Part shown: positions 8,712 to 17,557 of the stretch, piece after piece
Numbering within the stretch: position 1 is the stretch's first letter
Layout: every line of letters begins with the position of its first letter
Source: Streptomyces antibioticus
Lineage (GTDB): Bacteria > Actinomycetota > Actinomycetes > Streptomycetales > Streptomycetaceae
Assembly (NCBI RefSeq): GCF_002019855.1
Contig: NZ_CM007717.1
Coordinates: forward strand, 4,736,657 to 4,800,656
Reading direction: 5' to 3'
DNA length: 64,000 bases
Program-made: the position numbers and the translations under genes
The notes under the pieces: generated by a model
Databases searched by the model: none
Told to the model about the DNA's origin: nothing
The model's input: only the letters and a program-made list of their open reading frames with translations

Positions 8712-8921
8712 ATGTACAAGGCGGTACGGGCGCGGCTGCGCGCCCTGGTGTGCGGGAAACGACGTGGACGCGGGGACGGCGGAATGGTGACCTCCGAGTA
8801 CGCGACCGGGATCGTGGCGGTGGTCGGCTTCGCCGTGCTCCTCTACCAGGTGCTGACGAGTGACAGCGTCAGGGCGCTGTTGGAGGACATCGTGAAGAAG
8901 GCGCTCAGTGGGCAGATGTGA
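8712..8921 (+). CDS. Flp-type prepilin (DUF4244)
   Basis: A 69-residue small pilin. A basic leader ends in DGG, followed by MVTSEYATGIVAVVGFAVLL. Cleavage after the Gly would leave the Glu at +5 of the mature protein, the hallmark of type IV prepilins, followed by one hydrophobic helix. This is the DUF4244 group found in actinobacterial tad loci (Rv3656c position). It is presumed to be the structural subunit assembled by TadABC. GTTGAG precedes the ATG. Its end overlaps the TadE start by 14 bp. No prepilin peptidase gene is present in the window. Confidence 0.85.
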   Translation: MYKAVRARLRALVCGKRRGRGDGGMVTSEYATGIVAVVGFAVLLYQVLTSDSVRALLEDIVKKALSGQM

Positions 8922-9378
8922 GCGGGAACGCGAGCGAGCGTACGGGCGGCGTCGGTGGCGGGGCTCCGACGGGGGATTCGTGACGGCGGAGTCGGCGGTG
9001 GTGCTGCCGGTGCTGGTGGCGTTCACGCTGGCGCTGGTGTGGGGGCTGCTCGTCGTCGCTGCCCAGCTCCAGTGCGTGGACGCCGCCAGGACCGGCGCCC
9101 GGGCGGCGGCCCGGCAGGACCCTCCCGAAGCGGTCGTCGCACTGGTCCGCGAGGCGGCGCCGCGCGGGGCGAGCGTGACGGTGAGCCGGGAGGGGGACCA
9201 GGTCCGGGTGGTGGTCGTGGCACAGCCCGCGGTACTGCGCGGGCTGCCGTTCGAGGTACGGGAGGAGGCCGTGGCGGTGGCGGAGGACGCGGGGACCGCG
9301 GACGGGGCGTCGGCGGGCGATGAGGGAGTGACGGTGACCGAGGACGCGATGGTGGACGAGCCCGGGGCGGGGCCGTGA
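8908..9378 (+). CDS. tadE: TadE-like pseudopilin
   Basis: A 156-residue protein with a short basic leader (RERERAYGRRRWRG), then DGGFVTAESAVVLPVLVAF. A Gly/Phe prepilin-like cleavage site with Glu at +5 is followed by one hydrophobic helix, the pattern of TadE minor pilins. The C-terminal domain is predicted extracytoplasmic, and its last 30 residues are acidic and low-complexity. GTG at 8908 lies within the pilin gene. Its stop overlaps the next start as GTGA, so the four small genes are translated as a unit. It corresponds to Rv3655c in Mycobacterium. Confidence 0.82.
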   Translation: MGRCERERERAYGRRRWRGSDGGFVTAESAVVLPVLVAFTLALVWGLLVVAAQLQCVDAARTGARAAARQDPPEAVVALVREAAPRGASVTVSREGDQVRVVVVAQPAVLRGLPFEVREEAVAVAEDAGTADGASAGDEGVTVTEDAMVDEPGAGP

Positions 9379-9902
9379 GGGCGGCCCGTGGTCGTGGGGA
9401 CGAGGGCTCCGCCACCGTTCTGGGCCTCGCGGTGATCGCCGTGCTGTGTGTGGTGTTCGGGGCTCTGCTGGCGTACGGGCAGGCCGTGGTGATCCGGCAC
9501 CGGGCGGCGGGCGGCGCGGATCTCGCGGCGCTCGCGGCGGCGGACCACTGGGCGGACGGCGAGCGGGACGCCTGCGCCCGGGCGGGTCGGGTGGCCCGGG
9601 CACAGGGGGTGCGGCTGGTGCGGTGCGCGATCGTGGGGGAGATCTCGGACGTGACGGCGGCGTCGGGGCAGGGTCCCTTCCGCGCCGAGGTCAGGTCTCG
9701 GGCGGGCCCTCCGGAGCCGGCACCGCCACCGCCACCCCTGTCGACGGGGTCCCCTCGGCAGCCTCCGCACCTGCCGCCGTCTCAGCCCCCGCACTCGTCG
9801 CCGTCTCAGCCTCCGCCCTCGCCGTCGCCCTCGCGGGAGCTGTCTGGGCCGCGCCGCGCCCAGTCGGAGGCACCTGGGGCCGGCCTTCCGCCGGAGGAGT
9901 GA
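9375..9902 (+). CDS. TadE-like protein of the Rv3654c family with proline-rich tail
   Basis: A 175-residue protein beginning with a short charged leader and one hydrophobic helix (VLGLAVIAVLCVVFGALLA, about residues 15-33). The family signature RHRAAGGADLAALAAA follows. This matches the Rv3654c-type helicase/secretion-neighbourhood TadE-like group; it lacks the Glu+5 of pilins. From about residue 110 it is a Pro/Ser-rich low-complexity tail (PPSQPPHSSPSQPPPSPSPS), likely disordered outside the membrane. It is the last gene of the ssd-tad operon. A 30-bp tandem repeat block and the convergent helicase gene follow. Confidence 0.78.
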   Translation: MRAARGRGDEGSATVLGLAVIAVLCVVFGALLAYGQAVVIRHRAAGGADLAALAAADHWADGERDACARAGRVARAQGVRLVRCAIVGEISDVTAASGQGPFRAEVRSRAGPPEPAPPPPPLSTGSPRQPPHLPPSQPPHSSPSQPPPSPSPSRELSGPRRAQSEAPGAGLPPEE

Positions 9903-10088
9903 CGGGCACCCCGCGATCCACCACCGGGGACTCCGGTGCCTACGACCGGGACTTCAGACGCCCCCGGCGGAGAAGTCGGGCTTCCTGGCTCTCGCCCCGC
10001 CCCGCCCGCCGTCGCGGTCCCCGGCCACCCCGTCCACTCCTGCGGTTCCGGGCCGCCTTGTCCGCCGCCGCTGCCCCGAGCGGCCCCT

Positions 10089-10362
10089 CCGACCGCTACC
10101 GGCTCTGTGCTCGCCCCGCCGACCCCCACCGGCCCTGTGCCTCGCCCTGCCGACCGCTACCGGCCCTGTGCCTCGCCCGGCCGACCGCTACCGGCCCTGT
10201 GCCTCGCCCTGCCGACCGCTACCGGCTCCGTGTTCGCCCTGCCGACCGCTACCGGCTCCGTGTTCGCCCTGCCGACCGCTACCGGCTCTGTTCTCGCCCT
10301 GCCGACCGCTACCGGCCCTGTGCCTCGCCCCGCCAACCGCTACGGCCCCGTGCTCGCCCCGT
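10089..10362. repeat. Tandem repeat, 9 copies of a 30-31 bp unit
   Basis: Unit CCGACCGCTACCGGCYCTGTG plus about ten bases ending TCGCCCTG, with starts at 10089, 10119, 10150, 10181, 10212, 10242, 10272, 10302 and 10333. Spacing alternates between 30 and 31 bp, so no reading frame is kept, and the array is best seen as noncoding. It fills most of the space between the tad operon and the helicase, and the last copies run into the helicase stop codon at 10340-10342. The 9903-10088 stretch before it shows no gene. Confidence 0.85.
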
Positions 10363-13036
10363 CGGCAGTCGCCGTTCCCTGACCTGCCCCGTCACCAGTT
10401 GTGGCCTCCGGGTCGGCCACGTCCGTCGCTATGCCCTCTGGGCCGATCACGCCCACCGTTCTGCCGTCCGGCCCGGCACCCTCCGCCCCCATGGAGCCCA
10501 GGCCCGCCGAGTCCGCAGCAGCGGATCCCGGACCAGCCCCGTTCACTACTCCGGCCTCCTGCCCGTGCCCGTCATCACCGCCTTCCCGCTCCGGCGCCCC
10601 CCGCAGCAGCTCCGTAAGAAGCCGGACCGCCCCCCGCTTGTGGAGTGGCTCGTTGCCGTTGCCGCACTTGGGGGACTGGATGCAGGACGGGCAGCCGGCG
10701 TCGCATTCGCAGGAGGCGATGGCCTGGCGGGTGGCGGTCAGCCAGGCGCGGGCGGTGTGGAAGGCGCGCTCCGCGAAGCCCGCGCCGCCCGGATGGCCGT
10801 CGTAGACGAAGACCGTCGGGAGGAGGGTGTCGGGGTGCAGGGGGACCGACACGCCGCCGATGTCCCAGCGGTCGCAGGTCGCGAAGAGCGGGAGTAGGCC
10901 GATGGAGGCGTGTTCGGCGGCGTGCAGGGCGCCGCCGAGGATCTCGGGGTTGATGCGGGCTGCGTCGAGCTGGTCCTCGGTGACCGTCCACCACACCGCG
11001 CGGGTGCGCAGCGTACGAGGAGGGAGGTCGAGTTTCGACTCGCCGAGCACTTCGCCGGTGATGAGCCGCCGGCGCAGGAAGGAGACGACCTGGTTGGTGA
11101 CCTCGACGGAGCCGTAGCAGAGCCGGCCGTCGCCCCAGGGGATCTCGACGTCCGTCTCCAGGACGGAGATGGCGGTGGTGTCGCGGGCGACCGTCGAGTA
11201 GGGCGGGCTTGCCTCCTCGACCAGGGCGACGGAGTCCTCCAGGTCCAGGGAGCGGACGAGATACGTGCGGCCCTGGTGGAGGTGGACGGCGCCCTCGTGG
11301 ACGGCGGTGTGGGCGGAGCCGGCGTCGACCGTGCCGAGCAGTCGGCCCGTCCCCTCCTCGACGATCTGTACGGGCCGGCCGCCCTCGCCGCGGATGTCGG
11401 TGAGGTCGGCGGCGCGCTCGCGGCGGGTCCAGTGCCAGGCTTTCGTGCGGCGGCGCAGCAGCTTCGCGGCCTCCAGTTGCGGCAGCAGGGCCTCGGTCTC
11501 GGGGCCGAAGAGGGCCAGGTCCTCGTCGGTGAGCGGGAGTTCCGCGGCGGCCGCGCACAGGTGCGGGGCGAGGACGTAGGGGTTGTCGGGGTCGAGGACC
11601 GTCGATTCCACCGGGCGGTCGAACAGTGCCTCGGGATGGTGGACGAGGAAGGTGTCCAGCGGGTCGTCGCGGGCCACCAGGATCGCCAGGGCGCCCTGTC
11701 CGGCGCGGCCCGCCCGGCCGGCCTGCTGCCACAGGGACGCGCGGGTGCCCGGGTAGCCGGCGATCAGGACGGCGTCGAGGCCGGAGACGTCGATGCCGAG
11801 TTCCAGGGCGGTGGTGGCGGCAAGGCCGAGCAGCTCGCCGGAGTGGAGGGCCTGTTCGAGGGCGCGCCGTTCCTCGGGGAGGTAGCCGCCGCGATAGGCC
11901 GCGACACGCCGGGCCAGCGAGCGGTCGACCTTGGCGAGCCGCTCCTGGGCGATCACCGAGATCAGCTCGGCGCCGCGCCGGGAGCGTACGAAGGCGACCG
12001 TGCGCACGCCCTGCACGGCGAGGTCGGTGAGCAGGTCGGCGGTCTCGGCGGTGGCGGTACGCCGGACGGGCGCACCCTTCTCACCCTGGAGCTCGGTGAG
12101 CGGGGGCTCCCACAGGGCGAACACCAGTTCACCGCGGGGCGAGGCGTCGTCGGCGACCTCGACCACCGGGAGGCCGGTCAGACGGCCCGCTGCGGCCGCG
12201 GGGTCGGCGGCGGTCGCGGAGGCCAGCAGGAAGACCGGAGAGGAGCCGTAGCGGGCGCACAGGCGCCGCAGCCGGCGCAGCACCTGGGCGACGTGGGAGC
12301 CGAACACGCCGCGATAGGTGTGGCACTCGTCGATGACGACGTACTTCAGCGATTTCAGGAAGGAGGACCAGCGGGGGTGGGACGGCAGGATGCCGCGGTG
12401 CAGCATGTCCGGGTTGGTCAGGACGTAGTTGGCGTACTGGCGGATCCACTCGCGGTCCTCGACCGGCGTGTCGCCGTCGTAGACGGCCGGTCGCACCGCG
12501 TGGCCGAGCGGCCGGGAGAGTTCCTTCACCGCGCGGCGCTGGTCGGCCGCGAGGGCCTTGGTGGGGGCGAGGTAGAGGGCGGTGGCGCCACGGCCGTTCG
12601 GGGCCTCGGAGCCGTCCAGGAGGGTGGAGAGCACCGGCACGAGGTACGCCAGGGACTTGCCGGACGCGGTGCCGGTGGCGACGACGACGCTGTCGCCGTC
12701 CAGGGCGTGCTCGGCGGCCAGTGCCTGGTGGGCCCAGGGGTGCTCGATGCCGCAGGCCTGCACCGCCGCGACGACCTCGGACCGAATCCGGTCCGGCCAG
12801 ACGGCATGGCGACCCGCGCGCGGGGGCAAGTGCTCCGTATGAGTGATGCGCGATGTCCGGCTCGGGCCCGGGGCGAGCCGGTCCAGGAGCGCGCCCGGTG
12901 ACAGCCGGGACGCGGGCTGTGCCGAGGATCGATCGGATCGGTGATTCTTGGCCATCGGCACCGAGTGTGTCACTGGCGTGACGGACAATGGGGCCAAGGC
13001 GTCGTGCACGCCTGCCGGTAAGTGATTGAATGCCAT
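10340..13036 (-). CDS. DECH-box helicase with C-terminal DUF1998 zinc-binding domain (MrfA/Hrq1-like)
   Basis: An 898-residue superfamily 2 helicase. Walker A is ATGTASGKSLAY, Walker B is VIDECHTYRG (DECH) and the SAT motif reads LLASATAA. The second RecA domain has AGRAGRAGQG. Near the C terminus, CECDAGCPSCIQSPKCGNGN supplies the four-cysteine site of DUF1998. This is the architecture of Bacillus MrfA and yeast Hrq1, which act in repair of mitomycin/crosslink damage; that role is inferred. The last ~60 residues are low-complexity and end in a repeat array. Start at 13036 (MAFNHLPAG) gives an early TTA leucine codon; 12955 (MAKNHR) is an alternative. It diverges from bldG by about 80 bp. Confidence 0.85.
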   Translation of the reverse strand: MAFNHLPAGVHDALAPLSVTPVTHSVPMAKNHRSDRSSAQPASRLSPGALLDRLAPGPSRTSRITHTEHLPPRAGRHAVWPDRIRSEVVAAVQACGIEHPWAHQALAAEHALDGDSVVVATGTASGKSLAYLVPVLSTLLDGSEAPNGRGATALYLAPTKALAADQRRAVKELSRPLGHAVRPAVYDGDTPVEDREWIRQYANYVLTNPDMLHRGILPSHPRWSSFLKSLKYVVIDECHTYRGVFGSHVAQVLRRLRRLCARYGSSPVFLLASATAADPAAAAGRLTGLPVVEVADDASPRGELVFALWEPPLTELQGEKGAPVRRTATAETADLLTDLAVQGVRTVAFVRSRRGAELISVIAQERLAKVDRSLARRVAAYRGGYLPEERRALEQALHSGELLGLAATTALELGIDVSGLDAVLIAGYPGTRASLWQQAGRAGRAGQGALAILVARDDPLDTFLVHHPEALFDRPVESTVLDPDNPYVLAPHLCAAAAELPLTDEDLALFGPETEALLPQLEAAKLLRRRTKAWHWTRRERAADLTDIRGEGGRPVQIVEEGTGRLLGTVDAGSAHTAVHEGAVHLHQGRTYLVRSLDLEDSVALVEEASPPYSTVARDTTAISVLETDVEIPWGDGRLCYGSVEVTNQVVSFLRRRLITGEVLGESKLDLPPRTLRTRAVWWTVTEDQLDAARINPEILGGALHAAEHASIGLLPLFATCDRWDIGGVSVPLHPDTLLPTVFVYDGHPGGAGFAERAFHTARAWLTATRQAIASCECDAGCPSCIQSPKCGNGNEPLHKRGAVRLLTELLRGAPEREGGDDGHGQEAGVVNGAGPGSAAADSAGLGSMGAEGAGPDGRTVGVIGPEGIATDVADPEATTGDGAGQGTATADGASTGP

Positions 13037-13117
13037 CGCGGCTGGCGAACCGTCCCGGGGGCTCCTGCCCAGGTTTCCCGAGGGGCGACCGCTCGATAGC
13101 AAGGTGCTGGAGGATCC

Positions 13118-13459
13118 GTGGACCTGTCCCTGTCGACCCGTACCGTCGGCGATCGTACGGTCGTCGAGGTCGGTGGCGAAATCGACGTATATACCGCGCC
13201 CAAGCTGCGCGAGCAGCTCGTTGAGCTGGTGAACGACGGGAATTTCCACCTCGTCGTCGACATGGAGGGCGTGGACTTCCTCGACTCCACCGGGCTCGGC
13301 GTGCTGGTCGGTGGCCTGAAGCGGGTGCGTGCCCATGAGGGCTCGCTCCGCCTGGTGTGCAACCAGGAGCGCATTCTGAAGATCTTCCGCATCACCGGTC
13401 TGACCAAGGTGTTCCCGATTCACACCTCGGTCGACGAAGCGGTCGCTGCCACCGACTGA
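13118..13459 (+). CDS. bldG: Anti-anti-sigma factor BldG
   Basis: A 113-residue STAS-domain protein, complete. It has the phosphorylatable serine motif DFLDSTGLGVLVG (Ser57) and a sequence matching what I know of Streptomyces BldG, needed for aerial growth and antibiotic production. Unphosphorylated BldG binds and sequesters anti-sigma factors, freeing sigma factors. GTG start preceded by GGAGGA. The next gene encodes a kinase-type anti-sigma factor 121 bp downstream, the known bldG partner arrangement (SCO3549-SCO3548). The upstream region is shared with the divergent helicase gene and should hold the bldG promoters. Confidence 0.95.
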   Translation: MDLSLSTRTVGDRTVVEVGGEIDVYTAPKLREQLVELVNDGNFHLVVDMEGVDFLDSTGLGVLVGGLKRVRAHEGSLRLVCNQERILKIFRITGLTKVFPIHTSVDEAVAATD

Positions 13460-13580
13460 GACCACCCCGTGCCGGGCCCTCGGGCCCGGCCGGCGGTCGA
13501 ACGAAGGTCGAACAACAAGGGGGCCCGGGCTTCGGCGTCCCGGCCCCCCGACAGCACGCCCGTAGTTCCGAGGGGGACGC

Positions 13581-14012
13581 ATGGCCACCGTTGAACTCCG
13601 CTTCAGCGCGCTGCCCGAGCACGTCAGGACCGCCCGACTGGTGGCGGCGGCGGTGGCGCGCAGGGCCGGGGTGGACGAGGCCGTTCTCGACGAGGTGCGG
13701 CTCGCCGTGGGCGAGGCGTGTACACGGGCCGTCGGCCTGCACCAGAGCGGTGGCATCACCGCCCCCGTGAAGGTGGCGCTCATCGAGGAGGAGAAGCAGT
13801 TCTCCATCGAGGTGGGCGACGAAGCGCCCCGTGTGGCTCCCGGTGACCGGGTGCCCGGCTCCGGCGTGGACGACACGGACGTCGAGGAGGACGAGATGGG
13901 CCTCGCGGTCATCAGCGGCCTCGTGGACGACGTGGAGGTCAGCGCCGGGGAACACGGCGGGCTCATCCGTATGACCTGGCCGAGGACACCCCTGGCCGTG
14001 ACACCGGCCTGA
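13581..14012 (+). CDS. Anti-sigma factor, RsbW-like ATP-binding protein
   Basis: A 143-residue GHKL-fold protein. The N-box region is VLDEVRLAVGEACTRAV (Glu and Ala-Cys in place of the usual Asn), and a G1-like acidic segment, EEDEMGLAVISGLVDDVEV, follows. Position and sequence match the S. coelicolor SCO3548 anti-sigma factor co-transcribed with bldG, which is bound by BldG. The atypical N-box suggests kinase activity may be weak. ATG has GAGGGGG just upstream. A strong terminator follows the stop. Confidence 0.85.
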   Translation: MATVELRFSALPEHVRTARLVAAAVARRAGVDEAVLDEVRLAVGEACTRAVGLHQSGGITAPVKVALIEEEKQFSIEVGDEAPRVAPGDRVPGSGVDDTDVEEDEMGLAVISGLVDDVEVSAGEHGGLIRMTWPRTPLAVTPA

Positions 14013-14040
14013 GCCGACCGGCACGACAGACTCACCCGAA

Positions 14041-14062
14041 GGGCCCCACTCCGGTGGGGCCC
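14041..14062 (+). terminator. Terminator of the bldG operon
   Basis: Perfect 9-bp stem GGGCCCCAC / GTGGGGCCC with a TCCG tetraloop, followed by TTCGG. It lies 28 bp past the anti-sigma stop. Confidence 0.8.
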
Positions 14063-14128
14063 TTCGGCATGCGCGCCCCGGGGTGTCCGTGCCTACAGTG
14101 GTTCCCAGGAAATGAATCATGGAACAGC

Positions 14129-14154
14129 GCATTCGTGAAGCAATTCACGAATGC
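14129..14154. repeat. Perfect inverted repeat in AT-rich DNA upstream of hppA
   Basis: GCATTCGTGAA is followed, after GCAA, by its exact complement. It sits in a 14105-14250 stretch that is clearly lower in GC than the rest of the window. It ends about 145 bp before the hppA start. A transcription-factor operator or an mRNA leader hairpin are both possible. The open frame starting at 14119 runs into hppA in another phase and is not considered a gene. Confidence 0.55.
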
Positions 14155-14299
14155 GTTTCGGCCGACGTATTCGATCAATGCTTTCAAGGCATTACTCGAC
14201 ACAAAGGCGAATTCCGTTTACCGCCCACTGTTTTGATCAGGTTCCGGTACCTACAATCCGTCCACATCTTGAGCTCAGCCCAAGCGTCAAGGAGGACGA

Positions 14300-16711
14300 A
14301 TGGCGGGGCTTTCTCTCACCCCTCAACTGCTGGACCACTCCACCACCCTCGCGGCCGAGGTACGTCTGACCGACGGCAACCGTCTGCTCGTGGTGGTCTT
14401 CGTGGTCGTCGCCCTGGCCGCGCTCGCCGTAGCGGGCGTCCTGCTGCGCCAGGTGCTCACGGCCGGCGAGGGCACCGACCGCATGAAGGAGATCGCGGGA
14501 GCCATCCAGGAAGGCGCCAACGCCTATCTGGCGCGGCAGTTGCGCACGCTCGGCGTATTCGCCGTCGTCGTGTTCTTCCTGCTCATGCTGCTGCCCGCGG
14601 ACGACTGGAATCAGCGCATCGGACGATCGGTGTTCTTCTTGATCGGAGCGGCGTTCTCGGCGGCCACCGGCTACATCGGTATGTGGCTCGCCGTGCGCAG
14701 CAATGTGCGGGTCGCCGCGGCGGCCCGTGAAGCCACTCCGGCGGAAGGCGAACCGGAAAAGGATCTCACCGCCGTCTCGCACAAAGCGATGAAGATCGCT
14801 TTCCGTACGGGCGGTGTCGTCGGCATGTTCACGGTGGGGCTCGGCCTGCTGGGCGCCTCCTGTGTGGTGCTGGTGTACGCGGCGGACGCGCCGAAGGTGC
14901 TGGAGGGCTTCGGTCTCGGCGCGGCGCTCATCGCGATGTTCATGAGGGTCGGCGGCGGCATCTTCACCAAGGCCGCCGACGTCGGCGCCGACCTGGTCGG
15001 CAAGGTCGAGCAGGGCATTCCGGAGGACGATCCGCGCAATGCCGCGACCATTGCCGACAACGTGGGCGACAACGTCGGCGACTGCGCGGGCATGGCGGCC
15101 GACCTCTTCGAGTCGTACGCCGTGACGCTGGTTGCCGCGCTGATCCTCGGCAAGGTCGCCTTCGGGGACGCCGGGCTGGCCTTCCCGCTGCTGGTGCCCG
15201 CCATCGGGGTGCTCACCGCGATGATCGGCATCTTCGCGGTCGCGCCCCGCCGCACCGACCGCAGCGGCATGTCGGCGATCAACCGGGGCTTCTTCGTCTC
15301 GGCGGTGATCTCGCTCGCCCTGGTGGCCGTGGCCGTGTTCGTCTACCTCCCGGGCTCCTACGCGGACCTCGACGGGGTCACCGACGCGGCGATCTCGGGC
15401 AAGGGCGGCGACCCGCGCGTCCTCGCGCTGGTCGCGGTGGCGATCGGCATCCTCCTGGCCGCCGTCATCCAGCAGCTCACCGGGTACTTCACCGAGACCA
15501 CCCGCCGCCCGGTCCGCGACATCGGCAAGTCGTCGCTGACCGGCCCCGCCACCGTCGTCCTGGCCGGTGTCTCCATCGGACTGGAATCGGCCGTCTACAC
15601 CGCCCTGCTGATCGGTCTGGGTGTGTACGGGGCGTTCCTGCTCGGCGGTACGTCGATCATGCTGGCGCTGTTCGCGGTGGCGCTGGCCGGCACCGGCCTG
15701 CTCACCACGGTCGGTGTGATCGTCGCGATGGACACCTTCGGGCCGGTCTCCGACAACGCGCAGGGCATCGCCGAGATGTCCGGTGACGTCGAGGGCACGG
15801 GCGCGCAGGTGCTCACCGACCTCGACGCCGTCGGCAACACCACCAAGGCCATCACCAAGGGCATCGCGATCGCCACGGCCGTCCTCGCGGCGGCGGCGCT
15901 CTTCGGGTCGTACCGCGACGCGATCACCACGGGCGCGCAGGACGTCGGGGAGAAACTCTCCGGCGACGGCGCGCCGATGAGCCTGATGATGGACATCTCG
16001 CAGCCCAACAACCTCGTCGGGCTGATCGCCGGGGCGGCGGTCGTCTTCCTCTTCTCGGGGCTGGCGATCAACGCGGTGTCGCGGTCGGCGGGTTCGGTGG
16101 TGTACGAGGTGCGGCGGCAGTTCCGCGAGCACCCCGGGATCATGGACTACAGCGAGAAACCCGAGTACGGCAGGGTCGTCGACATCTGTACGCGCGACGC
16201 TCTGCGGGAGCTGGCGACCCCCGGTCTGCTCGCCGTCATGGCGCCGATCTTCATCGGGTTCACGCTCGGCGTCGGCCCGCTGGGCGCGTATCTCGCGGGC
16301 GCGATCGGGGCGGGCACCCTGATGGCGGTGTTCCTCGCCAACTCCGGCGGCGCGTGGGACAACGCCAAGAAACTGGTCGAGGACGGCCACCACGGCGGCA
16401 AGGGCAGCGAGGCGCACGCGGCGACGGTGATCGGCGACACGGTCGGCGACCCCTTCAAGGACACCGCGGGCCCGGCGATCAACCCGCTGCTCAAGGTCAT
16501 GAACCTGGTGGCGCTGCTCATCGCGCCCGCCGTGATCAAGTTCAGCTACGGCGAGGACAAGAGCATCGGCGTACGGATCGTGATCGCCGTGCTCGCGCTG
16601 GTGGTGATCGTGGGCGCTGTCTACGTCTCCAAGCGGCGCGGCATCGCCATGGGCGACGAGGACGACGCCGACTCCTCGCCCAAGTCGGCCGATCCGGCGG
16701 TGGTTTCGTAG
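14300..16711 (+). CDS. hppA: Membrane-bound proton-pumping pyrophosphatase
   Basis: An 803-residue H+-PPase with about 16 membrane segments. It hydrolyses cytoplasmic pyrophosphate and pumps protons across the membrane. Catalytic motifs are intact: DVGADLVGKVEQGIPEDDPR (substrate loop), DNVGDNVGDCAGM, and near the end GDTVGDPFKDTAGPAINPL. The sequence GNTTKAITKG carries Lys where potassium-dependent enzymes have Ala, so this is the K+-independent type. AAGGAGGA precedes the ATG by an ideal distance. Gene order (after bldG and its anti-sigma gene) matches S. coelicolor SCO3547. A 16-bp-stem terminator follows. Confidence 0.97.
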   Translation: MAGLSLTPQLLDHSTTLAAEVRLTDGNRLLVVVFVVVALAALAVAGVLLRQVLTAGEGTDRMKEIAGAIQEGANAYLARQLRTLGVFAVVVFFLLMLLPADDWNQRIGRSVFFLIGAAFSAATGYIGMWLAVRSNVRVAAAAREATPAEGEPEKDLTAVSHKAMKIAFRTGGVVGMFTVGLGLLGASCVVLVYAADAPKVLEGFGLGAALIAMFMRVGGGIFTKAADVGADLVGKVEQGIPEDDPRNAATIADNVGDNVGDCAGMAADLFESYAVTLVAALILGKVAFGDAGLAFPLLVPAIGVLTAMIGIFAVAPRRTDRSGMSAINRGFFVSAVISLALVAVAVFVYLPGSYADLDGVTDAAISGKGGDPRVLALVAVAIGILLAAVIQQLTGYFTETTRRPVRDIGKSSLTGPATVVLAGVSIGLESAVYTALLIGLGVYGAFLLGGTSIMLALFAVALAGTGLLTTVGVIVAMDTFGPVSDNAQGIAEMSGDVEGTGAQVLTDLDAVGNTTKAITKGIAIATAVLAAAALFGSYRDAITTGAQDVGEKLSGDGAPMSLMMDISQPNNLVGLIAGAAVVFLFSGLAINAVSRSAGSVVYEVRRQFREHPGIMDYSEKPEYGRVVDICTRDALRELATPGLLAVMAPIFIGFTLGVGPLGAYLAGAIGAGTLMAVFLANSGGAWDNAKKLVEDGHHGGKGSEAHAATVIGDTVGDPFKDTAGPAINPLLKVMNLVALLIAPAVIKFSYGEDKSIGVRIVIAVLALVVIVGAVYVSKRRGIAMGDEDDADSSPKSADPAVVS

Positions 16712-16740
16712 CGGCCGACGGAGGAGTCCCTGACAAGAGG

Positions 16741-16776
16741 CGGGCGGGCGGCGCGTGTTGACGCGCCGCCCGCCCG
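16741..16776. terminator. Terminator after hppA
   Basis: Perfect 16-bp stem CGGGCGGGCGGCGCGT / ACGCGCCGCCCGCCCG with a GTTG loop, 29 bp after the hppA stop. There is no T-run. Confidence 0.8.
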
Positions 16777-16921
16777 TCGTCGTGTCCGGGTGCGGGCCGT
16801 GAGCCTTCTCTCCCCTGTCGTAAATACTCATGAAAGTACGCAGATCAGACATCCCTTCTGGGGGTGTCGTCCGGTTGGCGTGTATGTTCCGGGGCCGAGG
16901 GCCATGGAAGGGACCAAACCG

Positions 16922-17503
16922 GTGAACAAGAAGCTCGCTGCCGCACTGTCCGGCGGTGCGGTACTGGTACTGGCGCTGACCGGATGCAGCGACGAGAAGG
17001 ACAACAAGGAGCTGGACGCCTGGGCCGAGCAGGTCTGCAAGACCGTGCCCGCCCAGCAGGCGAAGATCACGGCCGCCTACGACGCGCTGGCCAACGTCGC
17101 CAAGGACGGCAAGCCGGAGGAGCTCCAGAAGACCGACTCCGAGGCGTTCCAGAACCTCTCCGACGGGTTCAAGGCGCGTGCGACCGCCCTCGGCTCGGCC
17201 GGCGCCCCTCCCGGCGTGGAGGGCGCGGAGAAGAAGCACAAGGACGCCGTCGACAAGCTCACACTGCTGTCCGACTCCTACGCCGACCTGAAGAAGCAGG
17301 TCGACGCGCTCGACACGAAGGACCAGGCGAAGTTCGCCTCCGGCCTGGACGACGTCTCCGAGCAGATGAAGAAGGTGTCGCAGCAGTACGAGAGCGCGGT
17401 CGCCTCGCTCCAGAGCCTGGAGGAGGGCGACGTCAAGGAGGCCGTGGCCAAGCAGCCGGGCTGCAAGAAGGCCGCCGCGTCGGCGTCGTCCGCCAATAGC
17501 TGA
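16922..17503 (+). CDS. Small secreted lipoprotein
   Basis: A 193-residue protein with a typical lipoprotein signal: KK, hydrophobic core GGAVLVLALTGC and lipobox LTGC, with Cys at about 22. The mature part is highly charged, alpha-helical and rich in Lys, Ala, Asp and Glu, probably a helical bundle or coiled coil, ending in AASASSANS. GTG at 16922 was chosen because it gives a normal-length signal peptide and follows GGAAGGGA. An upstream ATG at 16904 would add six residues. No specific function recognised. It is a conserved neighbour of hppA and topA in Streptomyces. Confidence 0.8.
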   Translation: MNKKLAAALSGGAVLVLALTGCSDEKDNKELDAWAEQVCKTVPAQQAKITAAYDALANVAKDGKPEELQKTDSEAFQNLSDGFKARATALGSAGAPPGVEGAEKKHKDAVDKLTLLSDSYADLKKQVDALDTKDQAKFASGLDDVSEQMKKVSQQYESAVASLQSLEEGDVKEAVAKQPGCKKAAASASSANS

Positions 17504-17557
17504 GACCGGCGCGGGACGCACGGCGCGCGGCGGTGGGCGCGGGACACAATGGGTGGC

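Noticed and set aside
10089..10362. CRISPR-like array
   Set aside because: The 30/31-bp units are continuous repeats without unique spacers, and there are no cas genes.
14119..14730. 203-codon ORF beginning in the AT-rich region upstream of hppA
   Set aside because: Only the first ~50 codons lie outside hppA, the remainder is an out-of-frame reading of it, and there is no ribosome binding site.
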